Positions 11,136 to 21,465 of a stretch of DNA of 64,000 bases are shown here, piece after piece. Source of the DNA: Doryteuthis pealeii (taxonomy: Eukaryota > Mollusca > Cephalopoda > Myopsida > Loliginidae); assembly GCA_023376005.1 (NCBI GenBank), contig CM042160.1:79546830-79610829 (forward strand). Reading direction: 5' to 3'. Under the pieces are notes generated by a model. That model had not been told where the DNA came from. It saw nothing but the letters and a program-made list of their open reading frames with translations, and searched no databases. Both the position numbers and the translations under genes were made by a program. Numbering within the stretch: position 1 is the first letter of the stretch; each line of letters starts with the position of its first letter.

Positions 11136-11420
11136 CAGTCAGTCAGTCAACAATTGGTTTGAACAATGGGACTGGCCAAGCACAACTGAACCAGTATCAA
11201 GACAACTGGTACTTATGGGAATTCAGAACAGTCCACTCATGCATTTGGGTGATTCCATTCCCTGAGTCCTGATTGGCTGCTTGGTTTGTAGGATCCTCTG
11301 AGGCTCCATAAATCCTGCCACTTTGCAGTGGTCTTTACAGCATACCAGAATCGTATTGGGTTATGACTGCTTGCTGTCTTGTCTTGGTAATTGGACAAAG
11401 TATGATTATTCTACAGGTAT
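11136..11420 (+). repeat. Dispersed repeat family H, possible solo-LTR-like segment
   Basis: Aligns with 24085-24375 in the same orientation: ATTTGGGTGATTCCATTCCC against ATTTGGGTGATTACATTCCT, a shared CTGATTGGCTGCTTGGTTTG-like block, CATAAATCCTGCCACTTTGC against TATAAATATCCTGTCATTCT, and CTGTCTTGTCTT. A TATAAA-like box and a nearby LINE fragment occur in both places. It begins with (CAGT)n at 11141. No terminal dinucleotides or target duplication were confirmed. Confidence 0.55.
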
Positions 11421-11559
11421 GACTCTGCACCTCAAACAAAACATCTAGTCAATTGAAATGGTTACAGAGGCGTACACTACACCTCGGCATATAGCCGCAT
11501 GATTAGGTTAGAGTTTAGTTATTAATAATTCTAATCAAGACTGCTGCATGCAGTCTTGA

Positions 11560-11868
11560 ATAAGTCATGGAAACAGCATCCCACAAGAAAGCTGCTGTAT
11601 GGCCACCTGCCCACCATCTCACAAACCATCCGAGTGAGATGGACTAGGCATGCAGGACACTTGGAGAAGCAAGGACGAGCTCATAAGCGATGTTCTCCTG
11701 TGGAAGCCAACACATAGACATGCTAATGTGGGGCGCCCAGCAAGGACCTACATTGACCAACTATGTGAGGATGCTGGTTGCTGTGCAGAAGAACTCCCAG
11801 GGGCGATGAATGATAGGGAGGGTTGGTGAGAGATTGTCATGGATATCCGTGCTGCATGCGCAACATGA
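11560..11868 (+). pseudogene. Non-LTR retrotransposon (LINE) reverse transcriptase, C-terminal remnant
   Basis: The translation gives LYGHLPTISQTIRVRWTRH then AGHLEKQG. After a frameshift near 11690 it continues with DVLLWKPTHR, NVGRPARTYIDQLCEDAG, EELPGAMNDREGW, a stop codon and EIVMDIRAA. The pattern R-AGH...LLW.P..GRP..TY.DQL..D.G...EEL...M.DR.GW is typical of the C-terminal end of RT proteins in mollusc LINEs. The frameshift and in-frame TGA make it dead. The RT palm and endonuclease domains are missing, as expected from 5' truncation. The clade cannot be set from this fragment. Confidence 0.8.
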
Positions 11869-11931
11869 TGATGATAATTCTAATATGAGCAAAACTCAAA
11901 AAGTTTCTTCAGATGAGGATTTAGCTTTTTG

Positions 11932-12000
11932 TTTTATGGCATATCAAACCATTTTGGGTCATTTAATGCCGAGTCATTTTGATATCAGGTTGCTTATAGT
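11932..12000 (+). repeat. Family E-like fragment
   Basis: TTTATGGCATATCAAACC followed by TCATTTAATGCC resembles the start of family E copies such as the one at 28660. Confidence 0.45.
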
Positions 12001-12143
12001 ACCTGCTGTTGCTTCAATATTCACCCATCTAAGTATTGAACTGGGCAATTGCTGCTTAACTTCAGTTATTTAGTCTTGATGTCAAGTCACATGCTTTTTA
12101 GAGAATTTCTATCATGATTGCAAATAAGAAGTAAAAGTAAAGT

Positions 12144-12388
12144 AGTCGGGGTGGCCTAATGTCGGTATCAGCCAATCAGCGAGGGAGTCTATCCCCTTTT
12201 CACTATCAATAGACCAAGGAGATTGTTTTTGCATCTGAGGTGGAGCGCCACACCTACCATCAGCTCCTTACTTTACCGCACAGATTCCTGTGCTACTCAT
12301 ACGCTGAGTTGGTGAATCGACCAGAATCGAACTAGGAACCTTATGGTTTCTAGCCGAATGCTCTACTGACTGAGCTAACCCCCCTGCC
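12144..12388 (-). mobile_element. tRNA-derived SINE family A, full length
   Basis: On the minus strand it starts with a tRNA-like head: GTTAGCTCAGTCAGTAGAGC as A box, an AAACCATAAGGTTCC anticodon-arm remnant, and a B box near TAGTTCGATTCTGG. The body (ATGAGTAGCACAGG, GGAGCTGATGGTAGGTGTGG, AAAAGGGGATAGACTCCC) and the GGCCACCCC end follow. The head implies Pol III transcription in the parent element. It is not a functional tRNA gene because the acceptor and anticodon stems do not pair well. Confidence 0.88.
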
Positions 12389-12624
12389 TTAAATAAGTAG
12401 TACTCTAGAGTTTGCATTTAAGAATTATCTCCCTTGATAAATCATGACAGAGTTTAGTGGAAATGAACACCTCAAATTCTTCGATTGGAAATTGATCAAG
12501 TCTTTTAAAAGAATTTTAACACTATTGCTCTAACAAAATTCTCATTATGTACTGAGGAGTGAAGGATTTGAATAAATCCGACAAAATGCGGTTGAGAATA
12601 GAGGAAAGTGTGCATATTACAACA

Positions 12625-12680
12625 CAGACAGACAATTGATATTTTGCCTCATTATTGGATGAAGCTTCTTCAGAACTTTA
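12625..12680 (-). ncRNA. Decayed hammerhead-like motif
   Basis: The minus strand reads CTGAAGA (12667-12673), then an imperfect helix II (GCTTCAT...ATGAGGC), then AAAA in place of GAAA. G12 has become A directly after a C, as a CpG change would give. Helix I is not clear. Presumed inactive. Confidence 0.4.
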
Positions 12681-12884
12681 TTAACATAAGTACTTGTACA
12701 TTCTGCTTTTATAGTGAAAAGGTGAATGGGTGAGGGAAAGTCAGGTGGAGTTTGTGGGTAGGGACTTTTATTTTTCTATGGGGTCAGTCGGTTGTCTTAG
12801 AAGAGAATTTGATATTTGGAGTGTGGGTCAAATGTGTTGATGTGTATCAGAAGAAATTTGATAGTTGGTGTAGGAATTGGGTAT

Positions 12885-13160
12885 TATATGATTATAATAG
12901 CATATCAACTTTTCTAGGGTTATCTTATGCCAAGAGGTTAGGGAATCATATTCATTTCATTTTTATATTTACATTTATTGTGTAGTTTAAGTTTCGTTTT
13001 GCTTATGGTCCTATCAAATAGAAATGATTTTTAAACAGATCTATTTAAACCATAGATGAGATCCTAACAGGTATTAACACTCTAGGCTAGAGTGGAACTG
13101 GGAGTAACGGCAATGAAGAACTGGAGCCTGACCATCAGATGCCTCTTTAGTTTCTGCAGG
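12885..13160 (+). repeat. Dispersed repeat family E
   Basis: Shares ordered blocks with the copies at 50025 and 55177: ATGCCAAGAGGTTAGGGAAT, TTTTTAAACAGATCTATTT, CATAGATGAGATCCTAACAG, AGAGTGGAACTGGGAGTAA and CTGACCATCAGATGC. Non-coding; class unknown. Confidence 0.7.
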
Positions 13161-13407
13161 TTAGATACAATTAGCATATTCTAAACTCTGCTAACAGAGC
13201 CAGATATTATAGAAGGAGTTGTTGGAAAGTTATCAGCCTCATCTAAAAGGGAATAATCAAGAATCATCAAAACAAACTGGATTTATGGAAAGGGTACCAG
13301 AGAGTGCTCTATCCTTTTTATAGAAGTGTATTGCATTTTCGCTTAGTTGGCATTTGTTGGGGAGGAATTCCCCTCCAAAGTGCTCAAAGCACTAGGGGAT
13401 GGGGGAG

Positions 13408-13429
13408 TGTGTGTGTGTGTGTGTGTGAT
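13408..13429. repeat. (GT)n microsatellite
   Basis: Eleven GT units. Confidence 0.9.
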
Positions 13430-13715
13430 CATTTAATCTTCAACAAGCAGGATAATAGTTACTTTAATATCTCGCCTGCTCTAAATCCTCCCTTTTCTCT
13501 ATGGACGGCAATGTATATCAAAGCATTTGTAAGTCTTTAGGTAAGAGCAAGATAAACGGATTAATTTCATTGTCTTTAAACATCAAAACAAACTATTCTA
13601 CATAGATTCATTACATTATTTCTCAAATTTCTTTTGACCCTTAAAAAAAGAAAAAAAAAAAAAAAATAGCCAGTGGATGAGGAAGTTAGGTTAAGACAGT
13701 TAGTGACAGTTATCT

Positions 13716-13985
13716 CTAGACTGCAGGTTCAATCCTGATCAGGGGCAGCAGTAACATAGAATAATAATTAACACAGCTTAATGCTTCCACCCCAGCTATG
13801 GGTAGTGGAATGAGAACAGGATACCCACATGGACTGAATAAAGGGTTAGATTCGAGGTTCCGTGATGGCTCCCGAGTCTGACAAGAAAAATCTGAAGAAT
13901 GCCAGAGGGCACATCGGACAAAATGTTGTACAGATAACAATGAAGATGAGGACAATAGACCGAATAATACAAATGATACTAAATA
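13716..13985 (+). mobile_element. PLE-terminus family P, plus-strand copy
   Basis: Aligns with 58385-58690 and with the right arm at 55015-55135: GTTCAATCCTGATCAGGG, TAACATAGAATAATAATTAA, CCCCAGCTATGG, GACTGAATAAAGGGTTAG, GGTTCCGTGATGGCTCCC, then the ribozyme segment and AGATAACAATGAAGATGAGG. A B-box-like GGTTCAATCC lies near the left end. Confidence 0.7.
13888..13934 (+). ncRNA. Decayed hammerhead of family P
   Basis: The core CTGAAGA (13892-13898) is intact. It is followed by degenerate helix II (TGCCAG...CATCGGAC), AAAA instead of GAAA, and TGTTGTAC in place of the CGTTGTAC found at 54836. Both key changes fit CpG decay. Confidence 0.5.
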
Positions 13986-14090
13986 AAAACAAGATAAATA
14001 AAAATGAACAATAAATCATTCATTTCTTTGTTTAAACTCTTCAACATTCTCATTTGTTGTAATGTGTAAAGTAAGTAAAGTAGGTAAAAT

Positions 14091-14228
14091 GGCAAGGGAG
14101 TCTATCCCCTTTTTGCTAGTGCTAGACAAGGAAAATTATTCTGAGGTGGAGTGCCATAGCTACCTTCAGCTCCCCACTTTACCATATTGTTCCTAGGTGG
14201 ATGTTCTATCGAATGAGCTAAACCTCTT
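14091..14228 (-). mobile_element. SINE family A, diverged
   Basis: Contains GGGAGTCTATCCCCTTTTT, GCTAGTGCTAGAC, GAGGTGGAGTGCCATAGCTA and CAGCTCCCCACTTTACC in the minus-strand order of family A, with a poor tRNA-like head (GAATGAGCTAAACC) at the right end. Confidence 0.65.
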
Positions 14229-14244
14229 AATATAAACATGGTGT

Positions 14245-14495
14245 AAACAGCAAATTAGATTAACAGACTATTGATAGCGAGTTCAATTCTCTCTGGGTGC
14301 TCCATACTTCCGGCCTTGTGCCACATCTAAGCTAAGCTTAGTAAATAACTATAATGACATACACTAAGCACCTCACGTGGTGTAATGGTTAACAAGCTCA
14401 ATTTGCAAACCATTGTCAGTGAGTTAAATTCTCATTGGGTACTCCAAACATCTAGCTTTGTGTCACATCTAATCTTATTAAACAACTATAATGAT
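14245..14495 (+). mobile_element. tRNA-derived SINE family C, two tandem copies
   Basis: Two similar units, about 14245-14350 and 14362-14495, share AGTTCAATTCTC or AGTTAAATTCTC (B box), TTGGGTACTCCAAACATC-like sequence and CTTTGTGTCACATCTAA. The second has an A-box-like CGTGGTGTAATGGTTAA. Related pieces lie at 44878 and 58740. Confidence 0.6.
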
Positions 14496-14720
14496 CCTAT
14501 TTGTGGAATCTTTACCATAACACAAAAATTGTATAGAGTAACTATTTTTGTTAGAGCAATACTGTTAAAAAAAATTTTAACTTTAAATCAAAAGCAATTT
14601 AAGTCTAATTAATAATGTGGGGTCTGTGCACCCACTTTGATGATGGGATTTTTTTTTTGATTCAACATTAAAAAATCTAAAAAGAAAATCCCATCAACAT
14701 GGGAAGAAAAAGAAATTAAA

Positions 14721-15175
14721 ATATTGATTGATTTTAATAGCATGTCAATCTGTTTAGGATTATTTTATGCCTAGAGGTTAGGGAATTGTGTACAGTGTAC
14801 GTTTATATCTATTTTTTTTGTGTAGTTATTTCTCAAGAGTTTTTTTGTTTTAACAAAAAGTCAATATTGTCTAAGATTGTTTTCTCATAAGTAGTTCACA
14901 TATTGAGAGATTATTTTGGTATGGTATTGATCATATTCAAAAGTTTTGGTAGATTTTTACTTTTTCTCAAGAAGGAAAAAAATATCTATGTTTTGAAATA
15001 GATTGTTCATATTTGCATTGATAAAGCATTGTCTGAGGAAATTAAAAGTTTTCTATAGAAAGTTGATTGATTTTAATGGCATGTAAACCTGTCTAGGATT
15101 ATTTCATACCTAGAGATCAAGGAATCATGTTCATTGTATATTTTTTGTGTAGTTATTTGTGAGTTTTTTTGCACA
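14721..15175 (+). repeat. Family E 5' parts, two incomplete copies
   Basis: GATTGATTTTAATAGCATGT at 14725 and TTGATTTTAATGGCATGTAA at 15066 each precede a TTATGCCTAGAGG or CATACCTAGAGATC block and TTTTTTGTGTAGTTATTT. Both stop before the central GTACTACCACTCTGAG region of complete copies. Confidence 0.6.
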
Positions 15176-15201
15176 CAGTTATATTAAATATTTCTATCTA
15201 A

Positions 15202-15842
15202 TCTTATTATAATGGAGATTGTGGGTTTGTCTGTCTGTAACCGAAACTATATTACCATTTAAGTCACAATTCCCTTTGTTATTTACATCACATTCTCCAT
15301 GATTTTATTTTTTATTTAAACCTCAATTATTAAATTGTTTTACATTACTTACACTGTTGACCATATCTACATACTAATAATATACAATTGTATTTATATA
15401 TACAACAAAATAGCGGTTTACAGTGTGAATGGGTAGGCTAATTTCCATATTGATATTAAAAATTTGATTTTAATAAATATATGCTTAGTATTATTGATTT
15501 CTAATTGTTTGGTTTTATCTTATTGAATATGAGCAAAAATCTCGGGGATAAATCTTAAAAGAAATTCATTAACAAGAAAGAAAGAACTGTAATTTTATTC
15601 TTTACTTCCTATTTTAACTAAACAGTTAAATTAGGAAAATTTACCAATGAAAGACGGGAGTAACGGAAAAATGATGGAAGAGTTAGTTTCAAAGTTGTTC
15701 TATTTTTCAATCATACCCCCTCTGTTTAAAATCTTTTTATCTGCATTCTTATTCAGTTTCATTAGCCTTTCTAATTTAATATGATATTTTATCATATTAA
15801 AACTTAAATACTTGCACCCGGAGGGTGCATATATTTGCTAAT
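15202..15842 (+). mobile_element. Non-autonomous Helitron-like element
   Basis: Starts TCTTATTATAATGGAGA. The 3' end has a hairpin TGCACCC-GGA-GGGTGCA (15813-15829), then 8 nt (TATATTTG), then CTAAT at 15838-15842. A 5' TC, a short 3' hairpin and a CTRRT end are the defining Helitron termini. A second copy on the minus strand at 42612-43253 has the same two ends (CTAGT). There is no Rep/helicase coding capacity, so it would need a partner in trans. Insertion between A and T was not proven. Confidence 0.75.
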
Positions 15843-16099
15843 ACAAATAATTTGCACACAGTTGTATGATTTCAATTATTCCAATCAAAAACTAAAGAAG
15901 GAAAGAGATGGGGAAAGAGAGGGGGTGAGCAGGCAGAAGCACAATGCTAATCTGTTTCAATTGAATATAACGAAAAGATGAAAAACAAAGACAGAAAAGA
16001 TTATTTTACTTTTTACACATTGAATTCTTTGCAATAGCTTTTGAGTAAACATATCAAACATAATTAAATTATCATACTGCAGTATATCCACAGGTCCTG

Positions 16100-17690
16100 C
16101 TAGTTTATATTATTATTGCTTCTTTCCATTATTTTTTCATAACAATATTGTTCTATCCTAGTTAAAACATAAATTCAAATATTCTCATTTCAAATTACAA
16201 TACTAAAATGATATTAACTGAGTAAAAACAAAAGATCCACTTCTGATGAACGTCTGTTCATTACTGATAAGGTCAATAAGTGTGAGGAAGTTACAATCCT
16301 TTTAGTAGAAGGTTTTTAAAAATAGGAGAAATTTGGAGTGGATTTTGGGTTTTATGGTTTCTTCTTTTTAAAAAGGAAAGCAGATATAACAATTATCTCA
16401 ATATTTTCCTCTGAGTGACTCAGGTGATTCACTTGTAATAATTCAAAAAGAGAACTTTCTTTTAAAATATAAAACACTCAATACAATTTAATGTATAAAG
16501 TGCATCTTTGTGTTTTACCTCTGGTGCACATGTATGTCTAGTTTTATATAAGTCAGTAGAGTGACCTATTGTTGGTATCAGCTGAACAGTAAGGGAGTCT
16601 ATACCTTTTTTAAACATTCTCCAACTGTATTTATTTTTAAAAAATTTAATTCGCTTTGCTAACTCACATTTTGCCTAATCTCAATTATCTACCCAGAGCT
16701 CAATGGGTGACCCAATAGATCTGTGGAGATTTAAATAAAATTAAATTAAATCAAAATTAAATACATAAATAAAAAGTTCTGAGCATCTGGATTCTGGCGT
16801 TCAGAGAGTTAACGGTCTGATCAAAAAAGTCTTCATTTATACTTCGAAACAGCTGTGTCTTTTTATTTCTCTTCATCCCATCATTTCATATTCTATAGGT
16901 CAAGTTTTTTTTTTCTAGTATTATATAATGATGGTAACTAACAAGAAACATAGCATTATGTAAAATCTAAAATATCCAAGACAACAGTGATTGTGTGTCT
17001 CTTTTGGTGATGATCATCTAACTGACTGAGGAAAAGGTTTACCAATAACAAAAATCTTTGATAGCTGACAATCTGTAATGTAACATTTGACCAATTCAGG
17101 TGAAATCATTTCTGTTGTTGGTTTCCTCTGCAAAACTATTCTCTCTCTCCCCCCTCCCCCCTCTCTTTGCACTGAAGTAAGTCCATTATGAAAAGTCCTC
17201 AAATTGTAGAAATCAAAAGCTTAGAAGCCATCATTCTAAAAGATTAAAATACAACCATAATGCATCACCCCCCACCCACCCCAACACTTTATGGAAATCA
17301 ATAAATGATGATGATGATGATGATGATACTATTGGGCCTAAAGTCATCAAAGTTCAGACAAACATATAATGTCTCTCCAGTTGAATATTTACAAAATATA
17401 AAATCCAAACAGAAATAGAATTTTGCTTTTATCTTTACGTCAATTTCCTTCAGACAAATCTTCAGATTTCACTCCAGACATCAACACTCAAATTTATGCA
17501 GAGATTTACTGATTGTTCAAATACTTATGACCAATACTTTGTAAGATCTTTAGAAGTATTGCACATATAGAAAATACCTGGTCATTACCTGGATTTCTTA
17601 TGGATTTCTTATGTGGCCATAAAAGGATTTTGAGCAGTGGATTCATTTTCTACTTTGGCTAATCTGAAAAATTTCTTTTTTCTTCAGGAG
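16100..17690. other. Non-coding stretch with small repeat fragments
   Basis: Holds a SINE family A fragment at 16555-16612 (GTGACCTATTGTTGGTATCA, then GGGAGTCTATACC, minus orientation) and a (GAT)n tract at 17306-17328. Otherwise nothing recognised. Confidence 0.5.
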
Positions 17691-17694
17691 TCTA

Positions 17695-17757
17695 GAGGTC
17701 AGTCAGAGCGTCTGACTAGGAACCACAAGGTCCCAGGTTCAATACTGGACTTCGTCA
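17695..17757 (+). mobile_element. tRNA-like SINE head fragment
   Basis: GGTCAGTCAGAGCGTCTGAC with CACAAGGTCCCAGGTTCAAT is a tRNA-like A/B-box pair resembling the family A head. It stops against the family B element next to it, which suggests the latter was inserted here. Confidence 0.5.
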
Positions 17758-18045
17758 ATATATATATTTACCAACCCCTCCGCATGAGCAGGATGTGACA
17801 CAAGGTCAATTTCTTAAGCGGAGTTCAACAGGTTTAAATTCAGAGTTTTCCTTCTCCTAGACTGGTTATCTAACCAAGGTTAAAGAGCCCAATCTGCCCT
17901 ACTATTTATCCATAGCTGGAGGGAGAGTAGGATTCATACCTTTCCCAAGGGTATTAGCGCAAAGTTAAATGCAATTATCACATCTAGGATTTGAACTCGA
18001 GTCCAAATCCCATGACTTTAACCATCACACCACGCACTGGAGCTG
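17758..18045 (-). mobile_element. tRNA-derived SINE family B, full length
   Basis: On the minus strand it begins GCGTGGTGTGATGGTTAAAG (A box), then GGACTCGAGTTCAAATCC (B box). The body follows: ACCCTTGGGAAAGGTATG, CTCCCTCCAGCTATGG, GGGCTCTTTAACCTTGG, CTAGGAGAAGG, CTGTTGAACTCC, CTTGTGTCACATCCTGCTC and ATGCGGAGGGGTTGG. Eleven copies occur in the window, nearly all on the minus strand. The body may be one of the conserved SINE domains, but I cannot assign which. Confidence 0.88.
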
Positions 18046-18059
18046 ATGGTAGGTGTATT

Positions 18060-18306
18060 AAGGTTGTTTTTAATTACGTATTGCTTAAAAAATAAACAAC
18101 AAAAAATACAAATTACTATACATTTAATGTTGAAAAATATTTTTTAAACCAAGTTTAATTGAAATTATACATTGCAATACTAACACAAACAATTGTCTCA
18201 ATAATAGATTCAATAATTAATTTCAATGGATAATTAAATGTATAGTAATTTGGGTTTTTTGTTGTTTATTTTTTAAAGCAATACGTAATTAAAAACAATC
18301 TTAATC
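18060..18306. mobile_element. MITE with ~75-bp terminal inverted repeats
   Basis: Left arm 18060-18135 starts TTAAGGTTGTTTTTAATTAC and runs through ACGTATTGCTTAAAAAATAA. Right arm 18227-18306 is its inverse, ending GTAATTAAAAACAATCTTAA. A 90-nt centre has no coding capacity. Length near 250 bp and TA-rich edges fit a MITE; the superfamily is unknown. Confidence 0.8.
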
Positions 18307-18416
18307 CCTTAAAACTGTAACCCAATTCGCAAAATGTTAATTCATAGACTGTAGTTAAACTGTCATGGGGGATACAAAAAACTTTCCGTTTTATTTTCTG
18401 ACCTAATCAGAAGTCA

Positions 18417-18417
<1 letters not shown>

Positions 18418-18453
<36 letters not shown>
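18418..18453. repeat. (AT)n microsatellite
   Basis: About 18 AT units flanking the inverted element at 18454. Confidence 0.95.
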
Positions 18454-18455
<2 letters not shown>

Positions 18456-18652
18456 GAGAGATAAGAGGAAATTAATCCAACAATATGTGTAGAAAGGTAG
18501 ACAAACATGGGATGTTGTACAGAATGGATGTTTATTGTAGGTAGTGATGTCGACGTTATAGACCAGACCAAAATGTTTTAACTTCGACATCACTACCTAC
18601 AATAAACATCCATCCTGTACAACATCCCATGTTTGTCTACCTTTCTCCACAT

Positions 18653-18653
<1 letters not shown>
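18454..18653. mobile_element. Inverted PLE-like terminus pair with truncated ribozyme
   Basis: Arms meet near 18560 and share GGTAGACAAACATGGGATGT, GGATGTTTATTGTAGGTAGT and GATGTCGA. The left end GGAAATTAATCCAACAATAT resembles other element ends here. The same sequence forms the left part of the element at 50760. Its hammerhead has lost the CTGAAGA side: only AGACCAAAATGTTTTAAC and CGACATCAC remain (about 18561-18595). Confidence 0.7.

Positions 18654-18689
<36 letters not shown>
18654..18689. repeat. (AT)n microsatellite
   Basis: AT tract on the other side of the inverted element. Confidence 0.95.
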
Positions 18690-18694
<5 letters not shown>

Positions 18695-19212
18695 CAAATG
18701 TCCAAAGAAGTTCAAGCTGTATTAGGCACTTGCTAGGATTGGTAGTATGATGGTAATTGATTGCTGAGAGAGTATCGCTTAGTGGGGTCACCTTCACTTG
18801 ACGTAAGTATTAGAATAAAGCAAATAAGTTACTAAAATATTGCAAAACTTTTGACTCACCTGAATGATTTGCTTGAGAGAGAGAGTTTAAGGGCAAAAAT
18901 GGTTTCTCATTTACATTCTTTCCTTCTTTTGCAGGAGAGGTTAGAAATTGAAAAGAAACGAACGAGTTCAATGGTTCAAATGATTCTTTAAATGATAATG
19001 ACCTTTCCAAATAGTATTAAATAATTTTATTTATTCTTTATGAATGGAATTTGGAAATATCTGGGAGAAAATAAAATTTTCATATTTTAGAAAATATGGA
19101 ACAATTAGAGTTTTAATCCAAGTTTAGAAATTCCTTTGTGAATAGGATCAGATTTAAAAAAAAAAAAAAGTTTTGTTTTGTTCCTTCAGTATTGATCGTA
19201 AAGGTAATTGTG

Positions 19213-19263
19213 AGTGAGAGAGAGAGAGAGAGGGGAGGGAGAGGAGGGAGGGAGAGAGGGAGT
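19213..19263. repeat. GA/GGGA-rich simple repeat
   Basis: GAGAGA followed by GGGAGGGAGA-type units. Confidence 0.85.
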
Positions 19264-19502
19264 GGGTATATTAATAGATAAGATGCACATGAAATAGGAT
19301 TATCCTTAAAATACTATTGACCTAAGTTTAAAGATAACAGTTTTAAGATAACATAAGATGACTACCCCCCCCCCCTTAAATCTGATCTTCACTTCCAACA
19401 GAAATATTTGAGACTGATAAAAGAATAATATCTGAAACAAAGATAGCAAATGCAAACATTATTAGAACAAAAAAGAACAACAAAAAAAGAATGAAAAATA
19501 AC

Positions 19503-19785
19503 AAAAAAGAAAGAAAAAGAAAGAAAAAGAAAAGAAAGAAGAAAGAAAAAGAAAAAAAAGAAAGAAAGAAAGAAAAAAAGAAAAGAAAGAAAAGAAAAGA
19601 AAGAAAGAAAAAGAAAGAAAAAGAAAGAAAGAGAAAAAGAAAAAGAAAAAGAAAGAAAAAAGAAAAGAAAAGAAAAGAAAAAAAAGAAAAAGAAAAAGAA
19701 AGAAAGAAAAAAAAAGAAAAAAAAAAAAAAAAAGAAAAAGAAAGAAAAAAAGAAAAAGAAAAAGAAAGAAAAAAAGAAAGAAAAA
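19503..19785. repeat. 283-nt polypurine (GAAA)n tract
   Basis: Uninterrupted A/G from 19503 to 19785, mostly GAAA and GAAAAA units. The Lys/Arg/Glu frame through it is an artefact. Confidence 0.95.
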
Positions 19786-19924
19786 CTTTTTAATGTCTAA
19801 TTTTAGTTCTAGCTGAAGTACCCACCAACATTGGGTAAAAAGGTCAAGATTTTATAAAAGTTGGTGATTTGACAAAAGATTTATGTCTGTTATATTTTAC
19901 TATCATCATTATTATTTCATGCAA

Positions 19925-20105
19925 GCAGCATGGATATCCATGGCAATCTCTTTAAAACCGTCCCTATCAATCATTGCCCCTGGCAGGTCCTCTGTGCAGC
20001 ATCCAGTATCTGCACAGAGCTGGTCAATGTAGGTCGTTGCTGGATGACCGGCACTGGTGTTCCCATATGCTATCTACCACAGGATAACATCACTTATGAG
20101 TTCGT
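19925..20105 (-). mobile_element. LINE 3'-end fragment
   Basis: On the minus strand AAGTGATGTTATCCTGTGGT leads to GGTCATCCAGCAACGACC, CTGCACAGAGGACCTGCC, AGGGGCAATGATTGATAGGG and GATTGCCATGGATATCCATG. This is the 3' part of the LINE remnant at 11560-11868 with the same protein motif (EDL..AM.D). Frameshifted and short. Confidence 0.7.
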
Positions 20106-20485
20106 TTTTTAGCTTCTCCAACAGTGTCCTACATGTCTTGTTCCCCCCCCCCCCACCCACACACACTTTTACTATAAAAGACGACAAGAAACAGATCTAT
20201 CTATTTTACCTTTTCTATTATAAAGTTAATTTTGTTCTGTGAAAAATTTCAAAGTTTTAGAGAGAAATATTCTAAGTAACAAATAAGAGATTTATTAATG
20301 TTTTTTGTCTGGATTGTTAGATTTAACTTAATATGAATGCGATGGAATTATTTTATATTTCTAACTTAAAAACTTTTGATAAACTTAATCATTAATGTTT
20401 AATGAAATTTATTTTAGATAAATTTCCATTAAACAGAGTATTTATATATAAAAATGTAGGAGTAAGCACAGTATATATGAAATAC

Positions 20486-20487
<2 letters not shown>

Positions 20488-20525
<38 letters not shown>
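20488..20525. repeat. (GT)n(AT)n microsatellite
   Basis: GT units pass into AT units. Confidence 0.9.
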
Positions 20526-20765
20526 GAAATTTACATGAAAAAAAAGGTGTAATTCCATGTGACATTAAAAGATATATTCGTCTAAAATAGAGAATAAATG
20601 ATGGGATTAGTCAGGATCAGGTGGTAGATGAGACAAGAGAAATTTGTTAACATGTCAACACTGAAATATCAATTCATTTCTTTTCAGCATATTCTTGGAT
20701 ACATCATTTTTCCTTCCAGACTCAATCTGCACTTATATTCAATTCCTTTGTAAGCTTGAACTTAT

Positions 20766-20792
20766 ACATACATACATACATACATACATATA
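20766..20792. repeat. (CATA)n microsatellite
   Basis: About six ACAT units beside an inverted element. Confidence 0.9.
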
Positions 20793-20995
20793 TGAATTGA
20801 ACATTTTTAGAAAAAACAAAAGATGTTATTAGTTTGCTGACAGAATCTGTTTCAACCTTTTAATAAAATGGTCTTCTTCAAGAGCAAATATTTATGCTCT
20901 TGAAGAAGATCGCTTTATTAAAAGGTCAAAACAGATTCTGTCAGCAAACTAATAACATCTTTTGTTTTTTCTAAAAATGTTAAATTCATACTGTC
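20793..20995. mobile_element. Inverted PLE-like terminus pair
   Basis: Arms 20793-20889 and 20892-20995 are inverse copies with few differences and meet at GCAAATATTTATGC. Each arm holds a hammerhead-like segment. The right end runs into ACTGTCGGATTCACTTCCAT, a motif shared with ends at 8800, 36418 and 41802. Simple repeats flank both sides ((CATA)n and (GATA)n). Confidence 0.75.
20835..20886 (-). ncRNA. Decayed hammerhead with 1-nt core insertion
   Basis: The minus strand gives helix I TGCT/AGCA (20883-20886 with 20835-20838). The core reads CTTGAAGA, one T longer than CTGAAGA. Helix II is GACC/GGTT, then GAAA. Helix III is CAGATTCTG, then TC before the predicted cut. The other arm has CAAAA instead of TGAAA. 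Together they imply an ancestral CGAAA damaged on opposite strands. Confidence 0.55.
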
Positions 20996-21024
20996 GGATT
21001 CACTTCCATTTACTTCACACATAT

Positions 21025-21038
21025 AGATAGATAGATAG

Positions 21039-21081
<43 letters not shown>

Positions 21082-21083
21082 GA
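21025..21083. repeat. (GATA)n microsatellite
   Basis: About 14 GATA units with one GAGA interruption. Confidence 0.95.
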
Positions 21084-21091
21084 TTTTTTTT

Positions 21092-21465
21092 TCATTAGAA
21101 TTTCACATTCTAAAAGTTTGTTCATGTATATTTACAATTGTTATTTATTGTTTACTTGGTCCCAACATCATTTTATTTAAATAAATATAAAAAAGATTTT
21201 GTAAAAAACTATTTTCATTTAAATAAACATATCTGCATTTCTCTTCTGATTAAATAAAAAATATTTTAATTTAAAAATGCGTCGTCTTTCATTTAAAGTT
21301 TTTAAAACTTAAAAATTCCTATTGAACTAACAACAACATGAAATAACTAATTTTTTTTTTTAATTAAAATCGAAAACTATTTTAGTATAAAAATTTAAGC
21401 CTTTGGGTTGTAAATATACATGAACAAACTTTTTAAAAAATCTTACAGTGAAATTCTAATGCAAA
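21092..21465. mobile_element. MITE-like element with inverted termini
   Basis: Left arm TTTCATTAGAATTTCACATT through GTTTGTTCATGTATATTTAC (21092-21138) is inverse to 21408-21465, which ends GTGAAATTCTAATGCAAA. The ~270-nt interior is AT-rich with no ORF. Class unknown. Confidence 0.7.

Noticed and set aside
16245..16285. Hammerhead (CTGATGA at 16246)
   Set aside because: No GAAA follows at a suitable distance and no helix II or helix I pairing could be found.
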